The notes under the pieces are model-generated. The model did not search any database. It saw only the letters and a list, made by a program, of their open reading frames with translations, and was not told the origin of the DNA. From Rhodopseudomonas pseudopalustris (GTDB lineage: Bacteria > Pseudomonadota > Alphaproteobacteria > Rhizobiales > Xanthobacteraceae), in the NCBI RefSeq assembly GCF_900110435.1, contig NZ_FODT01000011.1, forward strand, positions 1-64,000: a DNA stretch of 64,000 bases, given 5' to 3'. Each line of letters starts with the position of its first letter. Within the stretch, counting starts at the first letter, position 1. Position numbers and translations under genes: made by a program. Below, piece after piece: positions 51,315 through 62,315 of this stretch.

Positions 51315-52061
51315 ATGAACGATCGCGTCGTCGTCATCACCGGCGGCAGCCGCGGCATCGGCCGCGCCACCGCGCTCGCCGCCGCCGCCCGCGGCTTCAA
51401 GGTCGTGGTCGGCTACGCCAGCAACGAAGAGGCGGCGCGCACCGTCGTTTCGGAGATCGAAGCCCGCAACGGCAAGGCGATCGCGGTGAAATGCGACGTC
51501 GGCAGCGAGCCCGATATCCTGGCGCTGTTCGCAGCCGCTGATGAATTCGGAACGCTCGGCGCGTTGGTCAACAATGCCGGCATCGTCGGGCCGACGACGC
51601 GGGTCGACGAGATGTCGGCCGAGCGAATCCAGCGGATGATGGCGGTCAACGTCACCGGAAGCATCCTGTGCGCGCGCGAGGCGGTGAAGCGGCTGTCGAC
51701 CCGCCATGGCGGGCCGGGCGGCGTGATCGTCAACCTGTCCTCGGTCGCCGCCAAGCTCGGCTCGCCGAATACTTATGTCGACTACGCCGCCTCCAAGGGC
51801 GCGATCGATTCCTTCACGGTCGGTCTCGGCCATGAGGTCGCGGGCGAAGGCATCCGCGTCGCCGCGATCCGGCCCGGCCTGATCGACACCGACATCCATG
51901 CCTCGGGCGGCGATCCCGATCGCGCACACCGGCTCAGCGCCAACGTGCCGATGCAGCGCGTCGGCCGCGCCGAGGAAATCGCCAATGCCATCGTCTGGCT
52001 GATGTCCGACGAGGCCTCCTACGTCACCAGCGCGATCCTCGATGTTTCGGGCGGACGGTAG
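51315..52061 (+). CDS. SDR-family oxidoreductase
   Basis: This is a 248-residue classical short-chain dehydrogenase. The NAD(P) site is VITGGSRGIGRATALAAAAR, NNAG is in LVNNAGIVGPT, the catalytic Ser is in VNLSSVAAKLG, and Tyr-x-x-x-Lys is DYAASKGA. The C-terminus YVTSAILDVSGGR is typical. Coenzyme preference may be NADP, since Arg follows the Gly motif. Substrate unknown. It is probably co-transcribed with the MAPEG gene. Confidence 0.93.
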   Translation: MNDRVVVITGGSRGIGRATALAAAARGFKVVVGYASNEEAARTVVSEIEARNGKAIAVKCDVGSEPDILALFAAADEFGTLGALVNNAGIVGPTTRVDEMSAERIQRMMAVNVTGSILCAREAVKRLSTRHGGPGGVIVNLSSVAAKLGSPNTYVDYAASKGAIDSFTVGLGHEVAGEGIRVAAIRPGLIDTDIHASGGDPDRAHRLSANVPMQRVGRAEEIANAIVWLMSDEASYVTSAILDVSGGR

Positions 52062-52087
52062 GATCGGGACCTTGGTCGGAGACAGCC

Positions 52088-52342
52088 ATGCCGGTCGTTG
52101 CGATGGTCGACGGGGTCAAGATCGAATTCTATCCCGACGAGCATCCGCCGCCGCATTTTCACGCCCGCTACGCCGAACACGTCGCCCAGATCGAAATCCG
52201 GACCGCCAAGGTCTTGCGCGGCTCGCTGCCGCCCGCGAAACTCGGGCGCGTTTTGTCCTGGGCGTCGAGCCACTATATGGGCCTGATGGAGGCCTGGACC
52301 GCGGTCGAGGAACTATGCAAGCCGGAGAAGATCGATGACTGA
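52088..52342 (+). CDS. DUF4160 domain protein (toxin-like partner)
   Basis: The 84-residue product matches DUF4160: GVKIEFYPDEHPPPHFHARY, with the conserved His/Pro-rich EHPPPHFHA, then a helical part (LGRVLSWASSHYMGLMEAWT). DUF4160 genes are commonly paired with DUF2442 genes and the pair is often treated as a putative toxin-antitoxin system; which protein is toxic, and how, is unsettled. It overlaps the DUF2442 gene by 8 bp. Confidence 0.88.
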   Translation: MPVVAMVDGVKIEFYPDEHPPPHFHARYAEHVAQIEIRTAKVLRGSLPPAKLGRVLSWASSHYMGLMEAWTAVEELCKPEKIDD

Positions 52343-52625
52343 GATCGTCGCAATCCAGAGCGCCGAGCCGGTGATCTTCGGAGTTCTGAAGATCGTCTGG
52401 AGCGACGGCTTCGAGGGCGTCGTCGACCTGCGCCCGCTGATCGCCAAAGGCGAGATGTTCGAATTCCTGCGCGCAGCGCCGGCGCGGTTCGCCACCGTTC
52501 AACGCGAGCCCTATGGTCACAAGATCTTCTGGCTCGACGATCAGGGCGACGAGATCGATTTCGGATCGTCTTCGCTTCGTCAACGCGCCGAGCGTCAGGC
52601 CGGCCTTCTCCATCTCGCTAGCTGA
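52335..52625 (+). CDS. DUF2442 domain protein (antitoxin-like partner)
   Basis: This 96-residue protein has the DUF2442 core: [35 protein letters not shown] and [15 protein letters not shown]. It overlaps the DUF4160 gene and ends 14 bp before lpdA, so the pair lies in the lpdA transcription path. DUF2442 proteins are thought to bind DNA or their partner; this is family-level inference. Confidence 0.88.
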   Translation: MTEIVAIQSAEPVIFGVLKIVWSDGFEGVVDLRPLIAKGEMFEFLRAAPARFATVQREPYGHKIFWLDDQGDEIDFGSSSLRQRAERQAGLLHLAS

Positions 52626-52639
52626 ACAGAAAGCACTTC

Positions 52640-54043
52640 ATGGCCACCTACGATCTCGTCATCATCGGCACCGGCCCCGGCGGCTATGTCTGCGCGATCC
52701 GCGCGGCGCAGCTTGGTCTCAAGGTCGCAGTGGTGGAGAAGAACGCCACGCTCGGCGGCACCTGCCTGAATGTCGGCTGCATGCCGTCGAAGGCGCTGCT
52801 GCACGCCTCGGAGCTGTTCGAGGAGGCCGGGCACTCGTTCGCCAAGATGGGAATCGGCGTGCCGGCGCCGACGCTCGATCTGCCGGCGATGATGAACTTC
52901 AAGCAGCAGGGCATCGACGGCAACGTCAAGGGCGTCGAATACCTGATGAAGAAGAACAAGATCGACGTGCTGGTCGGCCGCGGCAGGGTGCTGGGCGCCG
53001 GCAAGGTCGAGGTCACCGGCAATGACGGCAAGGCCCAGACGGTCGAGACCAAGTCGATCGTGATCGCCACTGGCTCGGACGTGGCCAAGCTCAAGGGCAT
53101 CGCGATCGACGAGAAGCGCGTGGTGTCGTCGACCGGCGCGCTGTCGCTCGACAAGGTACCGGAAAGACTGATCGTGGTCGGCGCCGGCGTGATCGGGCTC
53201 GAGCTCGGCTCGGTGTGGCGGCGGCTTGGCGCGCAGGTCACCGTCGTCGAATTCCTCGACCGTATCCTGCCCGGCATGGATTCCGAGATCGTCAAGCAGT
53301 TCCAGCGCATCCTCGAGAAGCAGGGTTTTGCCTTCAAGCTCGGCGCCAAGGTCACCGGCGTCGATAGTTCGGGCGCAAAGCTTGCGGTGAAGGTCGAGGC
53401 GGCGGCCGGCGGCAATCCGGAGACGCTCGAAGCCGACGTCGTGCTGGTCGCGATCGGCCGGGTGCCCTACACCGAAGGCCTCGGGCTGAAAGAGGCCGGC
53501 GTCGCGCTCGACGAGCGCGGCCGCGTCGTGATCGACAATCACTTCGCCACCAGCGTCAAGGGCGTCTACGCGATCGGCGACGTCGTCAGAGGTCCAATGC
53601 TGGCGCACAAGGCCGAGGACGAGGGCGTCGCGGTCGCTGAGCTGATTGCCGGCAAGGCCGGGCATGTGAATTACGACGTGATCCCGGGCGTAGTCTACAC
53701 CACGCCGGAGGTGTCGTCGGTCGGCAAGACCGAGGAAGACCTCAAGCAGGCCGGAATCGCCTACACGGTCGGCAAATTCCCGTTCACCGCGAACGGCCGC
53801 TCCAAGGTCAACCAGACCACCGACGGTCTGGTGAAAATCCTCGCCGACGCCAAGACCGACCGCGTGCTCGGCGTGCACATCGTCGGCCGCGAAGCCGGCG
53901 AGTTGATCCACGAGGCCGCGGTGCTGATGGAGTTTGGCGGCTCGGCCGAAGACCTCGCGCGCACTTGCCACGCTCACCCGACCCGCTCGGAAGCCGTCAA
54001 GGAAGCCGCGCTTGCGGTGGGAAAACGCGCCATCCATATGTGA
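52640..54043 (+). CDS. lpdA: Dihydrolipoyl dehydrogenase (E3)
   Basis: LpdA (467 residues) reoxidises dihydrolipoamide of the 2-oxoglutarate dehydrogenase complex with FAD and NAD. The FAD motif is [20 protein letters not shown], the redox disulfide is Cys42-Cys47 ([17 protein letters not shown]), the NAD motif is [20 protein letters not shown], and the catalytic His-Glu pair is in [19 protein letters not shown]. It completes the odh set begun by sucA and sucB. Confidence 0.98.
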   Translation: MATYDLVIIGTGPGGYVCAIRAAQLGLKVAVVEKNATLGGTCLNVGCMPSKALLHASELFEEAGHSFAKMGIGVPAPTLDLPAMMNFKQQGIDGNVKGVEYLMKKNKIDVLVGRGRVLGAGKVEVTGNDGKAQTVETKSIVIATGSDVAKLKGIAIDEKRVVSSTGALSLDKVPERLIVVGAGVIGLELGSVWRRLGAQVTVVEFLDRILPGMDSEIVKQFQRILEKQGFAFKLGAKVTGVDSSGAKLAVKVEAAAGGNPETLEADVVLVAIGRVPYTEGLGLKEAGVALDERGRVVIDNHFATSVKGVYAIGDVVRGPMLAHKAEDEGVAVAELIAGKAGHVNYDVIPGVVYTTPEVSSVGKTEEDLKQAGIAYTVGKFPFTANGRSKVNQTTDGLVKILADAKTDRVLGVHIVGREAGELIHEAAVLMEFGGSAEDLARTCHAHPTRSEAVKEAALAVGKRAIHM

Positions 54044-54078
54044 AGAGCGCCGGCATCGTCCGGGAACCGGACGACATC

Positions 54079-54621
54079 ATGAAGCGCCGCCTGCTGCAAC
54101 CGCTGTGGTTCATCCTCGCCGTCCTCTTCCTGATCGAGGCATGGCTGTGGGAGCATCTTGAGCCGTGGGTGGCGCGGATCGTCGCGGCGATCCCGCTGCG
54201 CGAGCTGAAGGCGTGGACGGCGGAGCGGGTCGAACATCTGTCGCCGCCGATGGCGTTGATCGTATTCGTGGTGCCGCTGATCCCGCTCTACCCGTTCAAG
54301 CTGTTCGCGCTGTGGCTGATGGCGACGCAGCATTTCATCGCCGGCCTCATCGCCTTTGCGCTGGCGCAGTTCGTCGGCCTCGGCCTGATCGCCTTCATCT
54401 TCGACGTCACCAAGCCGAAGCTGATGCAGATGGCGTGGTTCGTGCGCGCCTATCAGTTCGTGCTGACCGTCAAGGCGAAGGCGCGCGAGATCGTGGCGCC
54501 GGTGATGGCAAGCATCAGAGCCAGCCTGGCCGACCTGCTGAGAGGCGACGGTTCCGGCTGGAGCGCGCGGGCGCTGCGTCGAATCGGAGCGCTGCGCCGA
54601 CGAATCCGCGCCGAACGTTAG
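54079..54621 (+). CDS. Small inner-membrane protein of unknown function
   Basis: The product (180 residues) has an N-terminal helix (LLQPLWFILAVLFLIEAWLW), two further hydrophobic segments (MALIVFVVPLIPLYPFKLFA and FIAGLIAFALAQFVGLGLIA), and a basic Arg-rich C-terminal tail. I recognise no catalytic motif. It lies 35 bp after lpdA on the same strand and may be co-transcribed. I start at MKRRLLQP because the upstream frame overlaps lpdA and is not protein-like. Confidence 0.78.
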   Translation: MKRRLLQPLWFILAVLFLIEAWLWEHLEPWVARIVAAIPLRELKAWTAERVEHLSPPMALIVFVVPLIPLYPFKLFALWLMATQHFIAGLIAFALAQFVGLGLIAFIFDVTKPKLMQMAWFVRAYQFVLTVKAKAREIVAPVMASIRASLADLLRGDGSGWSARALRRIGALRRRIRAER

Positions 54622-54641
54622 CGCGCCGAGCGGCCGGCTAT

Positions 54642-54690
54642 CGCGTTTTCATTACGCGAACCGGTACCCACTTCGCTTGAAAACGCTATA
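54642..54690 (+). repeat. Dispersed repeat, half copy (second hairpin only)
   Basis: TCGCGTTTTCATTACGCGAA through CTTGAAAACGC matches the second hairpin of the element at 94-262; the long first inverted repeat is absent. It lies between two convergent genes. Confidence 0.8.
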
Positions 54691-54716
54691 GCAAGCTCCA
54701 GGCGCCGGCCTCGCGC

Positions 54717-55307
54717 TCAGAACAGATGCACGGCGTGCGGCGCGAACAGGCCGATCGCCGTGAAGCCGAGTCCGGTCAGCGCCAGCAGTCCCGAAATCCA
54801 GGCCAGCGCCAGCATCCCGGTGATGATCGTCGCCGACGCCAGCACGATGCCGATCTGGAACGCGGCCGACGCCAGCTCGTAGTGGTGGTACCGCGCCTGG
54901 GCGAGGTCGCGGGCGTGCTCGGCGTGCTTGGCGCGCTCGGCGAGCTGCTCGGAGCCTTCGCCGGTCTCCGGCTCGGAGCGATAGCGCTGCGCGGTCTTCT
55001 GCCATTCCTCGATCTGCTTCTGCAGCGCCGCCTTGGCGGCGGCGTCGCCGATCGTGCCCATGCTCAGACGCGCCTCTTCGGATACCGTCTGCACCACAGT
55101 GCGGCGGATGCTCTTGGCCTGGAAGAACGCCCACAGATTGGAGGCTTCGACGTTCTTGGCGATCGATTCGGTCTGCGACGCCTTGCCGAGCGTTTCGGAG
55201 AAGGCGAGGAACAGCGCGATCACCGAGATCAGCAGCGCAATGTTCTTGTTCGAGCCTGACGCATGTTCCGCATGTTCAGCGTGCTCCATGCTTTCGTGCG
55301 CGCCCAT
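54717..55307 (-). CDS. DUF4337 family membrane protein
   Basis: This 196-residue protein has a His/Glu-rich N-terminus (HESMEHAEHAEHASGS). One helix (IALLISVIALFLAFSETLGK) is followed by a long coiled-coil-like segment (about 45-130, KQIEEWQKTAQRYRSEPETG). Two C-terminal helices follow (ASAAFQIGIVLASATIITGM and ISGLLALTGLGFTAIGLF). This layout is that of DUF4337. Function unknown. The EHAEHA stretch could bind metal. Confidence 0.85.
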   Translation of the reverse strand: MGAHESMEHAEHAEHASGSNKNIALLISVIALFLAFSETLGKASQTESIAKNVEASNLWAFFQAKSIRRTVVQTVSEEARLSMGTIGDAAAKAALQKQIEEWQKTAQRYRSEPETGEGSEQLAERAKHAEHARDLAQARYHHYELASAAFQIGIVLASATIITGMLALAWISGLLALTGLGFTAIGLFAPHAVHLF

Positions 55308-55435
55308 GCCATTCTCCCGTCATGAATTCGTCATGCCCGACACCTGCCGGGCCGTGATCAACAGATCAGGAACTTGTCAGTTGGAAGGCGATGCGGGTCA
55401 AGTCCGGCGATGGCGGACTAACAACTTCGCGGGGC

Positions 55436-56407
55436 TCATGCCCGCGGGTGGGCGCTGTTGTAGACTTCCAGCAGCCGTTCGGTATCGATGCCGGTGTAAA
55501 CCTGCGTGGTCGACAGCGAGGCGTGGCCGAGCAGCTCCTGGATCGCCCGCAGATCGCCGCCGCGGGTCAAAAGATGCGTCGCGAAGGAGTGCCGCAGCGC
55601 ATGGGGCGTGGCCGAGTCGGGCAATCCCAGCGACCCGCGCAGCCGCTCCATCGCGAGCTGGATGATTCGCGGGCTGAGCGGCCCGCCGCGGGCGCCGACG
55701 AACATCGGCCCGTCGGGTGGCAGCGGATGCGGGCAGGCGCTCGCGTAATCGGCGATCTGCGCCAGCACGTTCTGCAGCACCGGCACCATCCGGGTCTTGT
55801 TGCCCTTGCCGAGCACGATCAGCGTATCGCCCTTGCCCGGCGCCGGCACGTCGCGGCGGCGCAGCCCAAGCGCTTCGGAAATGCGCAGGCCTGAGCCGTA
55901 TAACAGCGCCATCACCGCGGCGTCGCGGACGAGGATCCAGGTCTCGCGGTCCTCGCCGGCGCGCTCGTCGGCGTCGGCGAGTCGTTTGGCGGCGGCGATC
56001 TGGATCGGTTTGGGCAGGCTTTTCTTGATCTTGGGCGCCCGCACCGACGACAGCGCGCCGACGCTGCCCTTGCCTTCGCGTTCAAGGAAGCGGCCGAACG
56101 AGCGCAGTCCGGCCAGCGCCCGCATCAGCGAACGGCCGGCGATCGCATCGCCGCGCCGCGCCGCCATGAAGGCGCGGACATCGGTGGCCTCCAGCCGTGC
56201 GAATCGACCGAGCGTGACCACGCCGCCCCAATGGCCGGCGAGGAAGATCAGGAACTGGCGCAAATCCCGCGCATAGGCCTCCAGCGTCTTGCCGGAGAGC
56301 CGTCGCTCGGCGCGCAGATGCGACAGCCAGCGGGTGAACTCGGCGTTGAGATCGGCGCTGGCGCAGGCGAGCTCGATCGGCGCGGGGGCGGGTTGGGCTT
56401 TGGCCAT
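55436..56407 (-). CDS. xerC: Tyrosine recombinase XerC
   Basis: The recombinase (323 residues) resolves chromosome dimers at dif with XerD. An N-terminal SAM-like domain (FTRWLSHLRAERRLSGKTLE) is followed by the catalytic domain with Arg in YGSGLRISEALGLRRRDV, His-x-x-Arg in THALRHSFATHLLTRGGDLR, His in LLGHASLSTTQVYTGID and the Tyr nucleophile just after. XerC over XerD is inferred from the priA neighbour. I start at MAKAQPAPAP. Confidence 0.92.
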   Translation of the reverse strand: MAKAQPAPAPIELACASADLNAEFTRWLSHLRAERRLSGKTLEAYARDLRQFLIFLAGHWGGVVTLGRFARLEATDVRAFMAARRGDAIAGRSLMRALAGLRSFGRFLEREGKGSVGALSSVRAPKIKKSLPKPIQIAAAKRLADADERAGEDRETWILVRDAAVMALLYGSGLRISEALGLRRRDVPAPGKGDTLIVLGKGNKTRMVPVLQNVLAQIADYASACPHPLPPDGPMFVGARGGPLSPRIIQLAMERLRGSLGLPDSATPHALRHSFATHLLTRGGDLRAIQELLGHASLSTTQVYTGIDTERLLEVYNSAHPRA

Positions 56408-56460
56408 AAAGGAGTCCGGGCGCATCTTGCGCGTTCGACGACATTCAACAGGCTCTGGCC

Positions 56461-56516
56461 GTCATCCTGAGGCGCTCGCGCAGCGAGGGCCGCTGCGCGG
56501 CCACCTCAGGGTGACG
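56461..56516. repeat. Short intergenic palindrome between xerC and priA
   Basis: GTCATCCTGAGG and CCTCAGGGTGAC are the outer arms, with GCTCGCGCAGCGAGGGCC inside. It lies in the divergent xerC-priA region, about 50 bp from the xerC start codon. Confidence 0.7.
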
Positions 56517-56599
56517 GCGAGTCGTGGGAGGCTACGTTCGGATCATACCTGATTTCCTTTCCCATTGATGAAGGCCGGCTTTGTCGGCACACCGGGGCG

Positions 56600-58807
56600 A
56601 TGGACGACTCCCGAACCAGCCCGACCTCGAACGCCTCCACCCGCGTGGTCGACGTGCAGGTGCCGGTCGCGGTCGATCAGGCTTATTCGTACCGGGTGCC
56701 GCGCGGGCTCGATCTGAAGCCCGGCGATGTCGTCGCGGTGCCGCTCGGGCCGCGCGAGGTGCTCGGCGTGGTCTGGGCCGAAAACCCCAATCCCGATCCG
56801 CGGCTGCACAACCGTCTGAAAGACGTCGCCGAGAAGCTCGACGTGCCGCCGTTGCGCGAGGAGCTACGCCGGCTGGTCGATTGGGTCGCCAATTACACGC
56901 TGTCGCCGCGCGGTCAGGTGCTGCGGATGACGCTGCGGATGGGCGAACTCGGTCCCGAACGTCAGCGCATGGGCGTGCGGCTGGTCGGCCCGCCGCCGCA
57001 GCGGATGACGCCGGCGCGGCGGCGGCTGATCGAGATTCTGTCGGACGGCCTGCTGCACGGCAAATCCGACGTCGCCAAGGAAGCCGGCGTCAGCCCCGGC
57101 GTGATCGACGGTCTCGTCGATGAGGGCACGCTGCACGTCGAAGCGATGCCGCGCGAGCCGGCGGCGCCGACGCCCGATCCGGATTTCGCGCCGGCGGATT
57201 TCTCGCCCGAGCAGGCGCGGGCCGCCGAGACGATGCGCGAACTGGTCAAGCCGGGCGGCGGCTTTCAGGCGGCGCTGCTCGACGGCGTCACCGGCTCGGG
57301 CAAGACAGAAGTTTATTTCGAGGCGGTCGCCGAAGTCGTTCGCCAGGGCCGGCAGTGCCTGATCCTGATGCCGGAGATCGCGCTGACCGGACAATTTCTC
57401 GACCGCTTCGCGCTGCGCTTCGGCGTCCGGCCGCTGGAATGGCATTCGGAGCTGACGCCGCGCACCCGCGCCCGAAACTGGGCGGCGATCGCGGCCGGCG
57501 AGGCCCAGGTGGTGGTCGGCGCGCGCTCGGCGCTGTTCCTGCCCTATGCCGATCTCGGTCTGATCATCGTCGATGAGGAGCACGACCAAGCCTACAAGCA
57601 GGAAGACGGCGCGCACTACCACGCCCGCGACATGGCGGTGGTGCGCGCGTCGATCGCCAGGATCCCGATCGTGCTGGCGTCGGCGACGCCGTCGGTCGAG
57701 ACCGAGGTCAACGCCCGCAAGGGCCGCTACCGCCGGATTCCGCTGCCGTCGCGATTCGGCGGCCAGCACATGCCGCAGATCGAGGCGATCGATCTACGCC
57801 GCGAGCCGCCGATGCGCGGGCGGTTCATCTCGCCGCGTCTGGCCGAGCAGGTCGGCCATGCGATCGAGCGCCGCGAACAGGCGCTGTTGTTTCTCAACCG
57901 CCGCGGCTATGCGCCGCTGACGCTGTGCCGGGCCTGCGGCCATCGCTTCGCCTGCACCATCTGCGATGCCTGGCTGGTCGATCATCGCTTCCGGCAACGG
58001 CTGGTGTGCCACCATTGCGGCTTCTCGATGCCGCGCCCGCTTCAATGCCCGCATTGCGCCGCCGAGCAATCGCTGGTGGCGGTCGGCCCCGGCGTCGAGC
58101 GGCTGCAGGAGGAGGCTTCGAGCCTGTTTCCGGATGCGCGGACGATGGTGCTGTCGAGCGATCTGATCACCTCGATCGAGGCCATGCGCAGCGAGCTGAA
58201 CGACATCGCCGAAGGCCGGGTCGACATCATCATCGGCACCCAATTGGTGGCGAAGGGCCATAATTTTCCGCGGCTCAATCTGGTCGGCGTGGTCGACGCC
58301 GATCTCGGCCTCAGCAACGGCGATCCGCGCGCCGCCGAGCGCACCTTCCAGCTTTTGAATCAGGTGATCGGTCGCGCAGGGCGCGATCAGGGCCGCGGCG
58401 TCGGCTTTCTGCAGACCCATCAGCCGGAGCATCCGGTGATGAAGGCGCTGGTCGCGTGCGATCGCGAGGCCTTCTACGCCAGCGAAATCGAGGCGCGCGA
58501 ACGGACGCTGTACCCGCCATTCGGCCGACTCGCGAGCCTGATCATTTCCGCCGGCGACCGGCCGACCGCGGAAGGCTTCGCGCGGCAGCTGGCCTCGAGC
58601 GCGCCGGTCGACGAGCGCGTGCAGGTGCTGGGGCCGGCCGAAGCGCCGCTCGCAGTGATCAAGGGCCGCTATCGATTCAGGCTGCTGGTGAAGTCGGTGC
58701 GGTCATTCGATCTGTCGAACTACTTGCGGCAATGGTTGGCGCAGGGTCCGAAGACCAAAGGAAACCTGAAGCTCGAGGTCGACGTCGATCCGCAAAGCTT
58801 CCTGTAG
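56600..58807 (+). CDS. priA: Primosomal protein N' (replication restart helicase PriA)
   Basis: PriA (735 residues) recognises forked DNA and reloads the replisome. It has the N-terminal 3'-end-binding domain (VVDVQVPVAVDQAYSYRVPR), Walker A DGVTGSGKTEVYFEAVAEV (about 228), the DEEH box in IIVDEEHDQAYKQEDGAHYH, and eight zinc-binding cysteines from CRACGHRFACTICDAW through CHHCGFSMPRPLQCPHC. The helicase C part contains IIGTQLVAKGHNFPRL and QVIGRAGRDQGRG. Confidence 0.97.
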   Translation: MDDSRTSPTSNASTRVVDVQVPVAVDQAYSYRVPRGLDLKPGDVVAVPLGPREVLGVVWAENPNPDPRLHNRLKDVAEKLDVPPLREELRRLVDWVANYTLSPRGQVLRMTLRMGELGPERQRMGVRLVGPPPQRMTPARRRLIEILSDGLLHGKSDVAKEAGVSPGVIDGLVDEGTLHVEAMPREPAAPTPDPDFAPADFSPEQARAAETMRELVKPGGGFQAALLDGVTGSGKTEVYFEAVAEVVRQGRQCLILMPEIALTGQFLDRFALRFGVRPLEWHSELTPRTRARNWAAIAAGEAQVVVGARSALFLPYADLGLIIVDEEHDQAYKQEDGAHYHARDMAVVRASIARIPIVLASATPSVETEVNARKGRYRRIPLPSRFGGQHMPQIEAIDLRREPPMRGRFISPRLAEQVGHAIERREQALLFLNRRGYAPLTLCRACGHRFACTICDAWLVDHRFRQRLVCHHCGFSMPRPLQCPHCAAEQSLVAVGPGVERLQEEASSLFPDARTMVLSSDLITSIEAMRSELNDIAEGRVDIIIGTQLVAKGHNFPRLNLVGVVDADLGLSNGDPRAAERTFQLLNQVIGRAGRDQGRGVGFLQTHQPEHPVMKALVACDREAFYASEIEARERTLYPPFGRLASLIISAGDRPTAEGFARQLASSAPVDERVQVLGPAEAPLAVIKGRYRFRLLVKSVRSFDLSNYLRQWLAQGPKTKGNLKLEVDVDPQSFL

Positions 58808-58844
58808 TCTCAGGAAGCCGAAGTCATACATCGACGCGCGACGA

Positions 58845-58879
58845 AAAAATAAAGCCTGCCGTCATGGCTGACGGCAGGC
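58845..58879 (-). terminator. Rho-independent terminator of the RlpA-like gene, possibly shared with priA
   Basis: GCCTGCCGTCA and TGACGGCAGGC form an 11-bp stem with a 4-nt loop. On the minus strand it is followed by TTTATTTTTTCG, a strong T tract. It lies between convergent priA and the RlpA-like gene, about 90 bp from the latter's stop. Confidence 0.82.
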
Positions 58880-58967
58880 CGCAGATCGGGCGCGCGAGGG
58901 ATCGCGGCCATACGAAACTCGATGATGTTTTTCTTGTTTGAAGGGAAGTGTAACCCGCGTTCTGCGG

Positions 58968-59447
58968 TTACATGACTTCCGCGACGACCCGGCCGACTCC
59001 GCGGCTGGTCAGACCGATCGCGCGCGCGGCGCCGGTCGACAGATCGAGCACACGGCCGCGAATGAATGGGCCGCGATCGTTGACGGTGACGACGACACTG
59101 CGGCCGCCATGGGTGACGCGCAGCTTGGTGCCGAACGGAAGGCTGCGATGCGCAGCGGTCATCGCGTTGGCGTTCATGCGCTGGCCCGAGGCAGTGCGGT
59201 TGCCGGATTCATTGCCGTAATACGAGGCCACGCCGGAGAAGCTACGGCCACCCGACCCCAGCGCTGCGTTGGCGTCACGCCAGTCGTTCTGGGCGTTGTT
59301 GTGATGGGCGTGATGATGATGACGCTTCGAACGGGCCGAAGCCTCGGTTGCAGCTGCTCCGCTCATCAGAACAGTTGCGGCGATCAGCGCGAAAGCCGTA
59401 CGCGGCCGGGTTACTAATCCCGGCGGAGACTTCTTCGTGTCAGTCAT
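58968..59447 (-). CDS. RlpA-like septal ring lytic transglycosylase family protein
   Basis: The product (159 residues) has a signal peptide (FALIAATVLMSGAAATEASA) and a His-rich spacer (RSKRHHHHAHHNNAQND). The double-psi beta-barrel domain of RlpA follows: SGVASYYGNESGNRTASGQR, TAAHRSLPFGTKLRVTHGGR, VTVNDRGPFIRGRVLDLSTG. RlpA cleaves denuded glycan strands or acts in cell separation. No SPOR domain is present, so this is a short form. The catalytic Asp of NDRGPF is kept. Confidence 0.9.
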   Translation of the reverse strand: MTDTKKSPPGLVTRPRTAFALIAATVLMSGAAATEASARSKRHHHHAHHNNAQNDWRDANAALGSGGRSFSGVASYYGNESGNRTASGQRMNANAMTAAHRSLPFGTKLRVTHGGRSVVVTVNDRGPFIRGRVLDLSTGAARAIGLTSRGVGRVVAEVM

Positions 59448-60081
59448 AATTGTATGTCCTCAGTATTGCCACGTATGCGGCAAGTGGAACCCCCGTCCCG
59501 TTTGCGGTGTCGGACCGTTCGCTGCGTAATGAGGCAAGAAATTGACGAACTGCCGATTCGTTTCTGGCCTGTAATATCTTTTGACGCGATGCGCCCGATC
59601 AAAAAGCCCTGCATTGCGTTGGATGGAAAATTTCACCACTACTTTCGTACGCATACGAATACTAAAGATGTAAGTCTTTTTGACCGAATGACTCGGGTCT
59701 TCAAATCAAACGCAAGAAATCGCGGACCATCGCAGGGTGCTTTGTAGGTCTGTGAAAGGTCTCCTGTCCGGCCGCCGGGAGCTGCAACATTTTTTGGCGA
59801 AGCTGGAGTGACGCTTGGTGCGGCCGGGCCTCGTGGGTACCCGAATTCCGCCCGGCGAGACCGCAGACCGATGAAATGCGACAGACCGTCATCTTGTGGC
59901 AGGTCATGTTGCGCCTGCGCGCGCGCTATGTTAGCAAAGCCGCGATTTTTAAGGTCGCCGGCTACGATCGTACCGGCCGAAAATCGAAGTCCAGCTTGAA
60001 TTCCAAGGGCTTAAATCGGGGACGCCGCGGCTTGGCGACGGTTTTCTCCTTGGCAATTTGACAGCACAAAAGAGCGCGTCT
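59448..60081. promoter_or_regulatory. Divergent region between the RlpA-like gene and the atp operon
   Basis: This 634-bp stretch has an AT-richer core (about 59540-59720) with small open frames on both strands that do not look like proteins. It should hold the RlpA-like promoter (minus) and the main promoter of atpHAGDC (plus). I see no confident -35/-10 pair and no known RNA gene. Confidence 0.45.
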
Positions 60082-62174
<2,093 letters not shown>

Positions 62175-62315
62175 ATTCACGCTCCGGCCGGGCTCGTCCC
62201 GGCCGCGACGTGTTGCGCGTCGACAATCGACGATGTGGATGCCCGGCGCGCGGCCGGGCATGACCAGTGTGAGGTTCGCGGTCGGATCTGATCTGATCGC
62301 CGGGGTGGACTGAGA
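62175..62315. repeat. Palindromic repeat in the atpA-atpG gap
   Basis: The gap contains GGCCGGGCTCGTCCCGGCCG (62189-62208) and the family C-like unit GATGCCCGG...CCGGGCATGAC (62235-62264), the second being the strongest inverted repeat. It lies inside the atp operon, so the mRNA between atpA and atpG carries stable hairpins. Confidence 0.7.

Noticed and set aside
59454-59747. 97-codon plus-strand frame before the atp operon
   Set aside because: It begins at the RlpA-like promoter, has no ribosome binding site, and the sequence resembles translated non-coding DNA.
60058-60081. TTG start for atpH eight codons earlier
   Set aside because: The GTG at 60082 gives the N-terminus and 186-residue length expected of this subunit. 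The extra residues are not family-like.
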